From NCBI GenBank assembly GCA_026874595.1, contig CM049317.1, forward strand, positions 64,562,118 through 64,626,117: a stretch of 64,000 nucleotides of DNA, given 5' to 3'. The position numbers and the translations under genes were made by a program. Below the pieces are notes generated by a model. It saw only the letters and a program-made list of their open reading frames with translations. It made no database searches and was not told where the DNA came from. Within the stretch, counting starts at the first letter, position 1. Each line of letters starts with the position of its first letter. Shown one piece after another: positions 46,994 to 60,400 of this stretch. Source of the stretch: Sipunculus nudus. Its lineage: Eukaryota; Annelida; Sipuncula; Golfingiida; Sipunculidae.

Positions 46994-48220
46994 CATGGGA
47001 TTGTCTAAAGAGACTATATGTTAATTGACAGCCCTGTGCTGTACCTTGCATTCATATATATTTGCGGTCTCTGACTGCTTTTTGGTTATTTTTTAATATG
47101 TCTGCTTTAATAATAAATATGAATGTTACGCAGATACATCACTCTAGGCGAGAAACAGATACACAAAGGAATGTTAGAGAATTCACCAGATCAAACAAAT
47201 GAGACGGACAGGAGCTATGCAGAGTTCTTAGACCTATATGAAACAAAGCAGATTGACAGTTTAAAACTATTTACTCAACCAGTTATAAAACTGTTTGCAA
47301 GCTTTTTCATAACAAATACCTCAGATGTATAAGACGCAGGAAAGAAATATGCTTTACATCGCGGGTATTTCAACAACAGATGTTACAGTTGTGTTAAACA
47401 AAAACATATTCGATGGGATATTATTGCCGGCAGTAAAATGTCGGTGGCGGGGCGTGAGCTGCCCTAGCAAGGATGGCAGGGACGCGGTAGATTTATCATA
47501 AGCCATCATGGCGACCTGCCCGTCATACCCAACGGACTGACAATAAGCAAACACGCGCAAAAAAACTGGACAAAGGCACGCTCGCTAAAAGCTTATGATC
47601 ACCCGGTACCGTCTGCCGCATATTTTTTCCCGTTAATGACTTGTAGCTGCTCTTTTCGCATTGTCTGTCGGTCCAATGCTGTACCAAGATGATTGTCATG
47701 AAGCACTTGCTTCACACGTCGGGAGATATGTGAAATATAAATGTTTTATGCACGCTGATTCTTAAAAAGGAACACCTGGTGTGTCTGGACAAATGTTTCT
47801 ATAAAGAATCTAGAGGAAAGGGAAGTTTTATAAAAATACACTATATGAGATACAATTGTATACAATGTTCAGTTATATCTGTCGTCCGTCCGTATAGGTT
47901 CCCTTCCGTCCGTAACGTTTGTACGGCTATATACTTTTTTTAAAGACGATATTCCTGCAATCCCAAACAAACCGAAACGCGAAAAGAAAGCGCCGATTCC
48001 TCCTGGTACATAAGAAAGGAAAAAAAAAATGCAATGCACCGTAAAGTTTAATTGCCTCAACAAATTCCTCATGTAGGTGGCTGATATATATGTAGGTTCG
48101 ATAAATAGTTAAAGTCCCTGCATTGCTTTACATGCTCTCCGTAAAAATGTGTGCCCGTTAAACTTGTATAACTTAAAAACAGATGGTTCCGCATATAATT
48201 GCTTGATTTCCTTACGTACA
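46994..48220. other. Unassigned stretch
   Basis: No supported gene. A (GTCC)-rich patch near 47881-47915 recalls the TTTTTAGCTC elements but has no ends. Confidence 0.3.
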
Positions 48221-49415
48221 TTTTTAGCTCAGCCGACCATATATCTGACCTAACGTGATCACCCATTGTCGGTCGTCCGTCCGGCCGTCCGTCGTGCCGT
48301 CTGTCCGTCTGTTAACAAGGCACAAATCGTAAACGTTTGGCCTAGAAACTTTATAACAAAGAAGGGCCTAGGTATATCTCCTTGCATACCAAAAAGTAGG
48401 TCACTGTGACGTATATTTTCGAGTTGTGTGTTTTTGTGTGTGTTTTGCATTGAGAAAATCAGACTTTTCAGCTGTTGATGTATGACATTCATACTTTAGA
48501 TCAAATCTCTCATTAATGATAGCATGGCTCTTTCTGAAATTTAAACGCCTTATTCATCATGGATACCCCTTTCAGCTATAGAAGACTGGTGGCGTCATCT
48601 TCATTTCTTTATAATATTTTTTGTACTAAAATTTACTGATGGCTAGTTGTTAACAAGGCACAACCCGTAACTGTTTGACCTAGAAACTTCTAACTTTACA
48701 TCTTATTAGGTCCTTGGTAAAATTTTTGGCATACTAAAAAGTAAGTTACTGTGACCTATATTTTTCGAGTATGCGCATTGTAGTGTGTTTGTAGCACTTA
48801 GAAAATTTGCTTATGTTAGTGTTGTTGGTTCCAAAACAAATCTTTTGCGCTCAACCCTAGAACTAAAACATTGCATTTAACAAGGCACCTGCACATAAAA
48901 AATTGTTACAATGAAAAAATATATAAAATTGGTCCAGCCACTCTTTAAGGACTGTTGTGGACACAAATGCAAAATGTTAACATTTCCAACTCTTAGATGT
49001 TTGAAAGTCATACTTTAGAACAAATATATCAGTAATGGTTGCATTGATCTTTCTGAATTTTGGCAGGTTTATTGATCATTGATAGCCCTTTCAACTGTTG
49101 GTGCCATCTACATTTTTCTTCATTGTTTCACATTTCTTAATTGTATTTTGTACTTAGAAATTATTGTTAGCCAGTTGTTATGGATGGCCAATCTTAATAA
49201 GGCACAAAATGAAACCGCTTGACCAAGAAACATCTAACTAAATGTCCAGCTATATCCTTGGTAAATCTCGGTGTATACAGCACACCAAACTTTTGGCCAC
49301 CGTTACGTATATTTTGGAGCTGTACTTGTTTTTGTGTGTTTTAAGCACTGTAAAATTTTAATATTACAGACTGTTCAAGTCAGCTGAGCGTCATGATCCA
49401 TGGGTCACTTGTTAA
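48221..49415. mobile_element. TTTTTAGCTCAGC element (intact-looking, non-autonomous)
   Basis: It begins TTTTTAGCTCAGCCGACC, continues with a (GTCC)n-rich tract near 48268-48311 and ends CAGCTGAGCGTCATGATCCA...GGTCACTTGTT. Both ends match the copy at 23747-26402. Internally a block starting AACAAGGCACAA...GGCCTAGAAACTT near 48313 recurs near 48651 and again, more diverged, near 49199. No coding capacity was found. Confidence 0.65.
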
Positions 49416-50250
49416 ATTTATAACATTTATGTGCTTGCGCCAATTTAGAAAACTCCATGCATGTGAGATTTCGAGCCCAGCTAACAAATTTCTCTGACCA
49501 TGAACCGTATTAAGGTTTGATAAACCTGTGTTCTTTTTGTGTTTATTTTCTAAGTTGCGGAAAATCGAATGATATATAATCAGGCCATACAATACTTAGC
49601 GTCTGGAGATGAAAACCAATTAACTGTAGTTACCATAGTAACGGCACTGATGCTTAATTCGCTTACATCTCAATTTGCTTCTCCACTGATGGTATCGCTA
49701 TCAGATAAACGGTTGTACCTGTTGGTCAGCTGGAACTGACCAGCGGTCACCTCGTGCCGGCGTGTGCTTCATTTCACCAGGTGAAAACATCCCTGGAAGA
49801 GAGGGGCCAGGGCTTCAGTGTTTGCCCACTCGCACAGGGCCGGTATATGTATATACTGTTTACATTTAGCTCGGAGCTGGTCAGCTAAAACTGACTACAT
49901 CTCGGACTATAGAGAAAGCGTATGTATAGGAGCACTCAGTAAAGGTCTCAGAGCAGAGATTAAACACTGTTTGGCAGTTATTGATAGCCTTGGTCAGCTG
50001 GAAACCGGCCTCTGCTTTGATCGGCGGGTATTCTTGGATAGCCCATGTTTTAGGTTTCCATGCTTTCAGGCGGTACTTCAGAAGAGAGAAATTACACTTG
50101 ATCAGGTATGTCCCTGCCTGAAGGTGTTTTGGGTTGCCTGATCCTGTACTCCTACATTTAAAACCCCATCAGAGAATGTTTAATCCACCCATGTCTACGA
50201 TAATTGTAGTCTGACTCTGTGAATTTTACATACATGTTTTTTTCAATTGT
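49416..50250. other. Unassigned stretch rich in GGTCAGCTG motifs
   Basis: A 107-codon frame at 49818-50141 (+) is open but shows no domain and no splice context, so it is not called as a gene. GGTCAG(C) and its reverse complement CTGACC recur at 49719-50000. Confidence 0.25.
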
Positions 50251-50254
50251 TACG

Positions 50255-50345
50255 GGGTGACATAAAAGCGGACCGAACTGTCGCACTAGTGAAGCTTGAC
50301 TTGTGCGCCACCCTTATGGGTTCGAATCCCGGACGAGCCCTCATT
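50255..50345 (+). repeat. tRNA-derived fragment with intact B box
   Basis: GGGTTCGAATCCCGG is a textbook B box with part of its T stem, preceded by TTGTGCGCCAC. The 5' part (A box) is decayed and no acceptor stem pairs with the 3' GACGAGCCC. It is best read as a tRNA pseudogene or SINE remnant. Confidence 0.4.
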
Positions 50346-53300
50346 TCGTAACACAATACATACAATTATAATATTTTATATACGAATAAGGATCATGTAC
50401 AAGAATTTAAATGCAGTTTGAATGAAACACAGATATACACTGATAAGTTGCTGAACCACGCGACTTTATATGCAAAGTAACATATATGGGTATGACGCTC
50501 AGCTAATGAGCCTATAAATACTCTTATAGTCAATGCAACAGCTGTCCGGAGTTCAATTATAAGTATATTAACCAAGATAAACTTGGTCTGTGTCAGTTCA
50601 AATAAATAACCAAGCTGTGTTGGATACACGTGATATCTAACAGCAGTTTTAATATATGAGTATGGTTATTCCTGGATATTAACAATACTCAAATGTTGCA
50701 TCACAGCTAGATCAATTCTGTCCTACAGACCAAAAACGGATCAAGTTGAATCACACCTTTGCATGCAAGTGGGGGTAATTTCACCCCGATCAGATATTAA
50801 CATGGAAAAACTTACATAACACAAGTGACTCACTGTCTCTTCCTCGTGATATAAATTGCATGCCCTTTCTTACACTATAGTCTATTCCAAAGTATAGGAC
50901 GCCCATTGAAATTAGGCAGTTATTCTCTGAAAATAAAAAATCACACAGTCTGACCTTAAAACTGATGATGGACCAAAGGCGTATTATGAGATGTAAACTT
51001 CATAACCAAAACCAACATTTATATTTTGCAGCTCTCTGGTTCTTCCCAATCTTGTGCCAAAGTGACATGGCGTCTGTCATTTTCTGCAAAAAATTGCATT
51101 TTTTAAGAATATTTATGACCAATTATTACCCAATCAGGAGCTTTCAAGCGCAGTTGTTCAGCATGTGACCAGTGACCTTGACCTTCATGAATTGACTAGA
51201 GATGTTGTTAAAATAGACTGTTCACTCAGATATTGAATTAGTTGCATTATACTTTAATATTTTGCAAGATATGATTTTTATTTAATTATAGTTAATTAGG
51301 CCACTAACCAATTTCTTCTTTGCAGCATACCATCTGGATTTAATCTGCCAGTTTATGATAATATTGCTAAATTTCAATGGGCATCCTACCGTCGAACAGA
51401 CTATAGTAACAAATACTTTAAAAAATACATATTATGATGATTTAGATTACACCGAGTATGTAATGAGTTGTATCTTTGGTGTAACCCTTATCCTTCCCCA
51501 CATTTCTATCAAAGTTGTTTCATGAATATTTATATTTGAATGAAATTGCTAACAGACCTACCGACAAACCAACAGCAGTAAAACATGTTAACTTTTGACG
51601 TAGGTTAAATGATGTTTTGTTTTTCATCCCACTTCAGACAACCGAGCCAGTTAGAGCCTTATGTCCTTATCTTAGAGAAATGATGTTAAATAACTGATTA
51701 TTTTTTTTATTGAAAATCACCTCATTATGAAAATCTTTACGATACCGCATGGACCAGACAGCACGTTAGAATGTTCCAAAAAAATGGACACTATATAGTA
51801 TGTTTATAAAAACTAACCCAGAACCGTTGGTAACATGTTGACCTTGCTCTAGATCAGTGAAGATTACAAACATATGTGGGGACTTTAGAGTTGATTGCGA
51901 GGGGCAGTTTTTATACAAGTCTCTGGCCCCTTCAACACGACTTCCGCTCCGGAAAATAGGGGAAAGATATAAAACAGGTTTATGAATGGAAGGAACTCAG
52001 CTGTTAACGGCAGCTCGGGACGAAGGACCCGGGATCACGGGGGAAGTAAGCGTGGAGATGTTGGTGGGCGTCCACGTCGATCAATCATTCACGCTGTCTG
52101 TAACCATTAGATTAACACACGGGATACTGCTGTATCTTAACGTAACGTAGTATCTTTATGCTATTCCCTGTATCAAACTTTATAGCCCCATGCTCCGCTT
52201 GTACACACATATCAAGAACACATATAGATGGTATATCATGCTCAATGAATCGAACGATTTCATGTTTCATATAATTATTAGTGGTTAAATTTATGACCTT
52301 TAATTATTATACATGAATATGTAATTGATGACGTAATGAGTTAATCAATATTTATGCAAGTTAGAGTAGTTAGAGTAAGAACCCTTATGGTGACTAAAAT
52401 GTTATCACCGATAATAAATATATTATGTATTCAGTAGGCGTTCCTATATTACATATCATCAACTCACAACTGGCACAGGGTTTTATGACAAAGACCTTGA
52501 CATGTGTCCTGGCTAAGGTGAGGGGTATGACATGCCGTTTATTCTCGTACCCACTATTTCACAATCAAAGTACGGCAAACCTGCATTCGCCAACAGTCGG
52601 TTCATAGTGGGGAACGCCCATATGTAAACGCCTGTATAACTCCAACGCCTAAAGACAGAATTTTTGTTGCAGACAAGAGCGGGAATTTCAATGCGCGTTT
52701 TTTAAACTTCGAGGCTGTATTATAATAAAAAGTAGGTAATCGTTCCTCGATGTAGGCCAAGGACACTAATGTATTTCCCAGTACTTATCTTAAATATATA
52801 TATATAGGACAAATCTTCAGGCATAGTTACAGCTCTTAGACAAAGATGGTCTTTGAGATCTAGCGCAACATGTGATGGTCTTAATTCTTACGTATATAAA
52901 TCCCTGTAGGGTTCGAGTGAAGATAAACGCTGAGGTCTTTTGTTCAGCAAAAAAACTGGAGATAATCCATCTCATTTTATAAATGCAAGCCGCCTTCATC
53001 TTATCTAAAACACTCACTTGTAAACAGCTATATATATATATTTCCTTACCACAATACCAGACGCTCGAAGCGCAACCATTAAAACACTCTTAACTTGTAA
53101 AAAGCTAGATCTGGTTGTTTCAAAGTGTCATCACATTTAACCGCATGCAGTTTTACTCGGACTTAAGGATGCACCTCTTTCCAATCTCTCTCGAACGCTC
53201 GGTTTTTGTCGTCCATGCGTCCGACTGGATGCAAGAATTTCTGTTACTGAACATTGCCGACTACCTCAAAGAAACCAGTCAGAGACGACTGCGCTAACAA

Positions 53301-53347
53301 CTTTTCAACAAACAAATTTCAGTAAATCGGATAAACATATAATAACA

Positions 53348-53349
<2 letters not shown>
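50346..53349. other. Unassigned stretch
   Basis: No gene or structured repeat supported. A GTGACCTTGACCTTC motif occurs at 51171. Confidence 0.3.
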
Positions 53350-53422
<73 letters not shown>

Positions 53423-53443
53423 TTGTAAATATATATATATATA
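53350..53443. repeat. (TA)n microsatellite, interrupted
   Basis: TA runs at 53350-53402 and again to about 53443, separated by TGTA and TTTTGTAAA. Confidence 0.9.
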
Positions 53444-54009
53444 ACGTAATACTGAAAGGATAACGACGTGTGATTCTCTGTGATGAATGAAATAAAACTT
53501 GCTACTCAGGGCAGAGTGAATCTTAGTGCAAAATGAAGCCATATTCAACACATTAGGTTCCGCGTCTTATTTACAAGTCTGTTTATTTAACATAATTCCC
53601 TGTAACACGGTATAGAAGTTACCCGACACCCGCTCGTTAAACCAGCGTGACATTTTGTCTGGTTAATGTCAGGGAGTGTTACAATGTGACCGAACTAAAC
53701 CGCTACACAATGTGTCCTATTTTCAAAGTTCTTTATACAATGCCATGTGTTTTTAAACTCCCAAACAAAAAACCTTCTACAATTCCAGAGCAAGTTTCAA
53801 CAGCTCAAACTTTATTTTTTTTTCTAAAGCAAACCCATTTATAAATGCACAAAAGGAAATAGGCATTACCGCTATCAATGACATAGTTGTGTAATACAAT
53901 ATACAATTTAGTTAACATTTGAAATAAATGATAAATATGCCCACAAATATCTAGGGAGTGTGCATGGCTGAAATAAATATAGTGGCAGCGTTTCTGACAT
54001 GAGAGCTGA

Positions 54010-54780
54010 TATCCGGCACATGTCTGTCTTATCATCCATTAATTCTGTCCCCACACAAAGTCGGGCATACTATGGTTTTAGCACGGTCGCGCTGCCGCCG
54101 CCGCCGCAGATAAATCTTGTTTGCGCGATAACTAAAAAAAATATTTATTTACGGATCTTTACCGAGATTGACATGTGCATAGATTAAAATATGGTCATGT
54201 CTTTTACTAAGAGAGTGACCTTAACCTTGAATATGTCAATTTTGATGATAATCACACAAAATCTTGGATATCTTAAAAAAGATTGGTCCGACTAAAAAGC
54301 AAGTTGACCGAAGATCCTGAATGGCTTTGTCTTGTACGCGATACTGCATGGTGTTGCCAGCTATTATCAATTTTTTTTTCTTGCGCTTTTTGATACCCTC
54401 ATCATTGCCACTTTACAGTACTACGTATATTATATAAGTAAAAAAACTAATGGACATATTTTTTTCACATTATGCACATGCATAGATATGAGTTACAGGA
54501 TGAAGTATATTCAAATTAGGGTTATGACATTTACATTGAGAGTGGCCGTGACCTTGAATATTTCCATAGTTGTTGAAAAAAAATCAAACAAAACATTGTT
54601 TCTCAAGTGGATATAGATGTTTCTTTCTGAAAATCAAAATGAAAGATGTCAGATGATAAGTTGTCGAAACCGTTTGAAAACCGGTGACCTTGACCTTCGA
54701 GGTAAAATCTACCGATATAGGATGTTTGTAAAATCCATAACTTTTGAAGTACAATATTTTTTTCTTCAAGTGTGACAAAC
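54010..54780. repeat. Diverged direct repeats around GTGACCTTGA motifs
   Basis: GAGAGTGACCTTAACCTTGAATAT near 54212 and GAGAGTGGCCGTGACCTTGAATAT near 54538 sit in similar contexts (CATGTGCATAGAT / CACATGCATAGAT upstream), about 325 bases apart. A third GGTGACCTTGACCTTCGAGG is near 54684. It looks like an old dispersed repeat. Confidence 0.4.
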
Positions 54781-55201
54781 AAATGGTGCCCTTTACAATA
54801 TTGCTGACAATTTTGATACTTTTAAAACCAAAAGATTTGGATTTTCGATAATAAATAGCCCCAGGAAGTGACCATGCCGTATCACATCTGTACAGAGTTC
54901 CTGATGGCTACTGCAGTGCTGAAGTCGATGACTTTCTTGAGACAGTTGTAGCGTCATTTCCCAGCTCCCCGCCGCCAGACTGTTTCCTGTTGACAGTCAG
55001 TCCAGCTTGTTTAGGATGTGGGCTTGTTTTGTCACGCTGTTGCGTTTGTTTTGCCACCCCGTTGTGTACATCCTGCCGAACTGGTGTCATTTTCATTACT
55101 TTTTGTTTTTTTGGTGATCTTTGACAAACATGACTGACTCATCCTGCTTGTTACTTTCACTCATGGACGGTCCAGGCAAACGTACCTAAGTCGGGCTTAT
55201 C

Positions 55202-55205
<4 letters not shown>

Positions 55206-55258
<53 letters not shown>
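55206..55258. repeat. (TA)n microsatellite
   Basis: About 26 TA units. Confidence 0.95.
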
Positions 55259-55262
<4 letters not shown>

Positions 55263-55350
55263 TATATATGCGTGCGACTGTAAATCCAGTTTTGGTATAC
55301 GAAAATGCCTTATATGACCTACTTGTCGCCTGTAGTGTCGTATCTCCTAC

Positions 55351-55656
55351 TGTTTAGTACAAGGAGGAGGAGGGCGTTTAGATTTATCACCAAAGTACGA
55401 GGGTCTCATGCAGAAATGTTATATTTGTGGCGTACCTCGAGGTAGTCCTTGTGATCTGGACGCACACCTTCCAAACGCGTGTCCGAACGTTCACGCAACT
55501 ACAATATGGTGCAATGTAACAAAAACGGGGGAATGGGATTTTAGTGATAAATATATGTGCCCGAGAATAATTTTTCCTCCGTTTTCTTCAACGCATAGGG
55601 GCAACAATATAATAAATATGTCCCACATCAGGTATTCCCTATCAGGAATGACTTAA
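55351..55656 (+). other. Possible cysteine-rich exon, weakly Ly6-like (low confidence)
   Basis: An open frame after an acceptor-like site (tctcctactgtttag, ending about 55350) encodes a segment with C-x2-C-x7-C-x9-C-x9-C spacing, including CYICG at 55417-55431 and ending WCNVTKTGEWDF with an N-linked sequon. The CYxC opening recalls extracellular Ly6/uPAR-type exons, but no signal peptide, partner exon or terminal CCxxxxCN motif was found, so the resemblance may be chance. Confidence 0.25.
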
Positions 55657-57122
55657 TAACACGTGTACGTGTATATATATACACCCTGAGAAGGACAAGT
55701 GAATCTGCCCGTGTAACTGTGTAAAAGTTCCATGTAAAATATTACACACGGTAACCGATTTCTAGATCCTTCTCGAAGATAATCAAAACCTGTGTCCCAG
55801 ATTCTATAGAGTTCACATAAAAAATAAGATATTAAAGTGTTGTTCATTTCAGGCAGAAGGTTTGCAGTTTCTGTCTAGTTTTACCGTTTCTTTCTTGTGT
55901 TGTTTTTTCTCTTCCTGTCTTGTTTTATATCGTTGACCGGAAACGCCTTCACGACAATTTGTAAAACATTGCTTGAGTGTCTGCTCTTTTAATTGTAAAA
56001 CATGAAATTATTTGGTTTCAGTCTACGAGTTTAGAAGTGATAAATGCCGAGGTAATTTATAATTTATTAAGAACTCACTTGAAAAATTGCATCGATCCTT
56101 GCAATTTGTGTGTTACTATATGTAAATATATCAATATTTGTAAAAAAGTAACAGTTTAACATTATACATTGAAACGTTATTCATTCAATCCTCCATGCAT
56201 GCAGATCGCTCAAGGCGATTTCACGTGATGTCAACCTGGCGTACTCCTAATACAGTGTTCTCACAGGTGTTCGATTAATGGGCTGCAACCGCCCAGTAAC
56301 AGCTGATTTGGTATGAAGTGGAAATCGAGCCCCTGAATTTGATAGTTTCCCACGACCAGAGGAACAGTGTCAATGTCAAGACCTTATAAGCGACCCTGTA
56401 GAGATGTGACCGTGTCGCTTGATGTTTGCTTCTGTGGTCACGCAAACTCTCGCAATATACATAAGAGACGCATTGTATGCTGAAGATCGTATTGCTTAAG
56501 AGTCTGTGCCAGTAGTATTCCTACAAAAATAAATATCGTGAATTCCAGGTCGTACAAGGTGGTTGTTTTTACCGACCAAGAAGTACCACCTATATATATA
56601 CCATAGCCCTATCATGTATATAGAAAAAAATTAAGACCTACAGGGTATTCTTTTACGATGCTTTTAAGGAGAATCTTATAAATTATCCTGATAAATAAAT
56701 CTAAATAAATCAGGATATCCAGGGAAATCTCCTTTCTACTACCTTAACAAATATTTGTTGTGATACATTAGAAAGCAACCAGGCATTCTTCAAATGGAAA
56801 AATGTTTGTTTCTGTCGCGATTTCTGTCGATTATATGATAAAACTTTCGTTTTGGACGCTCTTGATTCATGATTAAAAACAATCCAAATATCTCTTGAAT
56901 CACTTTAGGTCGGGAATATGCAGATCCCTAATACTTCTTTTTTGGTGCAGGTTAAACGTTTGACCCCCTTTTTGCAAAAAAGTTAGAACACGCAGTTTTT
57001 TAAATTTCTCCTCTTTTTTAGAGGACGGGAATACATAGTTCACTAATTTTTTCTCCTATTAGATGGAAAACTTTGATTCTTTATAATCAATTTTATGGGA
57101 ATACGAAGTTTCCTCAAGGGGT

Positions 57123-57460
57123 TTAGCCTTTTTCTGGACTAGAATATTTTGACAGGAAGGCTACCTCAGGAAGCAAATGGGTCCAATCTTGTATGATATA
57201 TAACACTTGGCGTGGGGTGAGGAAGGGTCCATCCTTTATTATCTTGAAGACCGCTGGGGAAGGTGGCCCGCCTGTCACCTTATAGTCCACAGTAACTTCA
57301 TTATCATCCAAAAGCAGATAACTCAAGACTGGTAGCCTTGGCTGGCAGCCCTTTGATCTGCTTGAGAAGCTTAACGGCTCCGGCTAATGCACTGTCGCCG
57401 CGTTTGTAAGATAACCGCCGAATAATCACTTAGCAACAAGCATGACTGTATCGTTTAAAC
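57123..57460 (-). pseudogene. Possible broken coding fragment of unknown family (low confidence)
   Basis: On the minus strand a frame containing RRLSYKRGDSALAGAV and LLKQIKGLPAKATSLELSAF (about 57420 to 57311) closes at a stop. The adjoining frame then continues as LDDNEVTVDYKVTGG and RQVLYIIQDWTHLLPEVAF down to a stop at 57123. Both halves look protein-like and abut exactly at the change of frame, as expected for a frameshifted gene remnant. I do not recognise the protein, and two unrelated chance frames remain possible. Confidence 0.3.
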
Positions 57461-60400
57461 ATATCGTGTCGCAAGACATAATACAATTACAGTCAGACGG
57501 GTAGGGACACTTTTAATGCGAATGTAAAAATGTATTCCTTTTCATTGTTAGAAATGGAAACAAGAATAAACTTGTAACGCTGTGCTTATATATGTTACCG
57601 AGATGGGTTTGGGTCACATGTACAGAATAAATTAGAGCTGATTTTAAGTCTGTCTCATAATTAAGTATATATCCGTGACACAATCGTAGGCTTAATACTG
57701 TGGCATTCGGTAGATACGAGAAGGTGTTCTCATTTATTTTGTATAAAAACTTTCAACATGACGTTTCGTATAGGGGGCATGCGTTGGATGATATTCAGTC
57801 TGTATACCTGCAGTTAATCGTCATAAGTATATCGGTATAAATCGACACTCCGTCCGCTGTGATCACGCCTTATTCATTTTATAACTCCTTACACCTAACC
57901 ATCGCTTTCAAAAGCAGGGTTTTCTAGTCTGACCAAGTTTGATTCTAGGAATTCCACTTTCACCGGTCGGAACATTGTTTGCCCTATATACCAGCTCCCT
58001 GGCTGCGACAGGCAGCAAACCTTACCATTAACTGAAAGCTGTGGAAAAAGGCGCTAATGCGAATGTTCTCATTATTATCCTTACTATTCAACACACCATG
58101 CATGCATATATGTATATGAACACAGTGCATGAAGGCGAACGTTCTCTGAAACCGATGGGATTTTTTTTTATTAGTTTTGCGGTATGTGGCAAATGCACGG
58201 CCCCCAACAGAGAACACGTTTACGGGAACGTGGTTAGAGTTTATATATGAAGACGATAAATGAGACGCTCTTTGCACCTGCCTGCATAAATACTACTAAA
58301 CCTGTACCACCGGTACTCACCGACGTTTACCTGTCAAACACACAACACCTGTGTGTGTATACGCGCGCGAGTCTGCAACAAACAGATGAGGAACACACCT
58401 GACAGGTGATGATTGGCCTAACTTAGGGAGCTATATAACAAATACAGAGTATCGCCAGTGGATACATGTCTTTTAACATCTAAGTAACCATTAAAAAATG
58501 CTTACTTAGATGTTTCAGTCAAATGTTTGTCAGTTATATAGGATGTGGGAAATTGCACTTGGGAAATCACATATTTTGTTTTGATCCATATCCAGGTGGG
58601 AGAATATTTTACGGTAGTTAAAATGCTACGTGTGTCATTTGATTGGTTTACTATGCGAATCCCGTGGTTTAATACAACACGCAATTTTTACTTTTTAAAT
58701 GTCAATTATGGTGGTATATGAGTTTTATCTTGGGTTATGCTGTTTACAGAATAAAGCTCAATTTATACATTAATACATTTATTTTATTTCTAAGACAAAA
58801 CAATTTTCACTTTAAAAGTTTCAATTAATATGAGCTTCATCCTTAAGTTGTGCTGTTTCCGGAATAAAAGCTATCAAATTTAACGTATAAGTTTTGGATG
58901 AATGTTTGTTTGTACGTGAATATGTTCGCTGTGTTCCAGAAATCTGAAAGATTTTCTGATGAAATTGCTTTTTTTATAAATAAATTGGAATTTGGGAACG
59001 TAGGTTTTGAAGGAATCGTTGTTGCAGTTGGAAAAATGTATTCTTAATTGCCATCTGCTTTAAGTATAGCCATCTGCCCTATTCAGCTATAACAAGGTTT
59101 TCATCTGACTGTTGTTTTGCCTGTTTTTTTTTCAAACGTTGTGGAGAGTGCATGGGACATACATGGACTGCATGGAACATAAAATAAGACTCCATTATAT
59201 ATTATTAACAGTTGTGGATCTTAACTAATCAGAGCGAATCAAATTCGATTGCTTTGCCTCGGCGGAATTATATACTCTACTGTGTGTCATTCTTATTGAT
59301 ATATATATATATATGTATATATTATGACAATTCTAAGCCCAAAAATATACTTATTGTATGTATATACATGTAGGCCCTTAAATGCCAAATATAATTGGAT
59401 GGATCTTTTGTTGTATGGATATACATTTGAGCTATAGTTCTTCTGTCGGCTTTGCCAGTGTTCGTGTGCCTCTCTCAAAAACATCCATTCATGCATGACA
59501 ATAGTCATATCAGTTAATACATCTCATGTATGCACATTCCTTAAAGACACATCATCAGTGTATTTTTTTTCTTTGCTAAAAATGTTTTATGTAACCTAAA
59601 AAATACTCCTGCACACCAGTGTCCAAACCGCACTATATAAAACAAATGTGAGAACAAAGAGACTTCTAGTATACTAATAACCTCAACATTTAAGAAATAA
59701 ATCTTAAACGTGTTTAAAATTATATGTAAATCAGAAACATATGGTTCTTCTGTGTTATTTCTTTTAACCAGTTATGTTAAGTTAACCTCACGGTCTTGGT
59801 GAACAGGTGGACCACAGTCGGTTGATGTTTAAAACCTGGTTACCGCTAAACTAATAAACCGCAGAGTATTTTGATGTTGCAGTGTGGTCTGCAGCGGGAA
59901 TAAGCTGCTTGCTCTATGGCAGTTACGTGATCAGTAATTCGCGATGTTCAAAATCTCCAGTTCAAATTTGATCTGGTATGAAACTATGTCATTGTCTAGA
60001 ACCCATTATTTTATTTATCATATGTACAACCGCATGCATATGTTACATGTACAAAATTTTGCTAGAACATAAAATTTAATTATATCATTTTATGGTCATA
60101 TCTTTCCCCCTCATTATAGATATACGTATATATATATAGATATGTCTTATACCGTCCGCAAAACATATCCCCGTTCCATATATTCAAATAAAGGACAATC
60201 TAGGAAAACTAGTTAGAGGTTCTTAAATTTGTTAGAACAAATGCTGTGGTTCGTGTAAATGGCTCGAAAGGTCCTGTCATCAATCATTTAATTATTTAAT
60301 AAAAATAGACAATTAAATTAAATAAGAAAACGCAAATAAAGCTGATATAGAATTAAACACCTCAGTATAGAGAATACAACAGTACACATTAACACTATAG

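Noticed and set aside
49818-50141. 107-codon plus-strand frame
   Set aside because: No recognisable domain, and irregular composition with many Cys and Phe that looks like chance. It lacks splice or promoter context.
50290-50340. B-box sequence GGGTTCGAATCCC as evidence for a tRNA gene
   Set aside because: No matching acceptor stem or D arm could be folded upstream; it is kept only as a tRNA-derived fragment.
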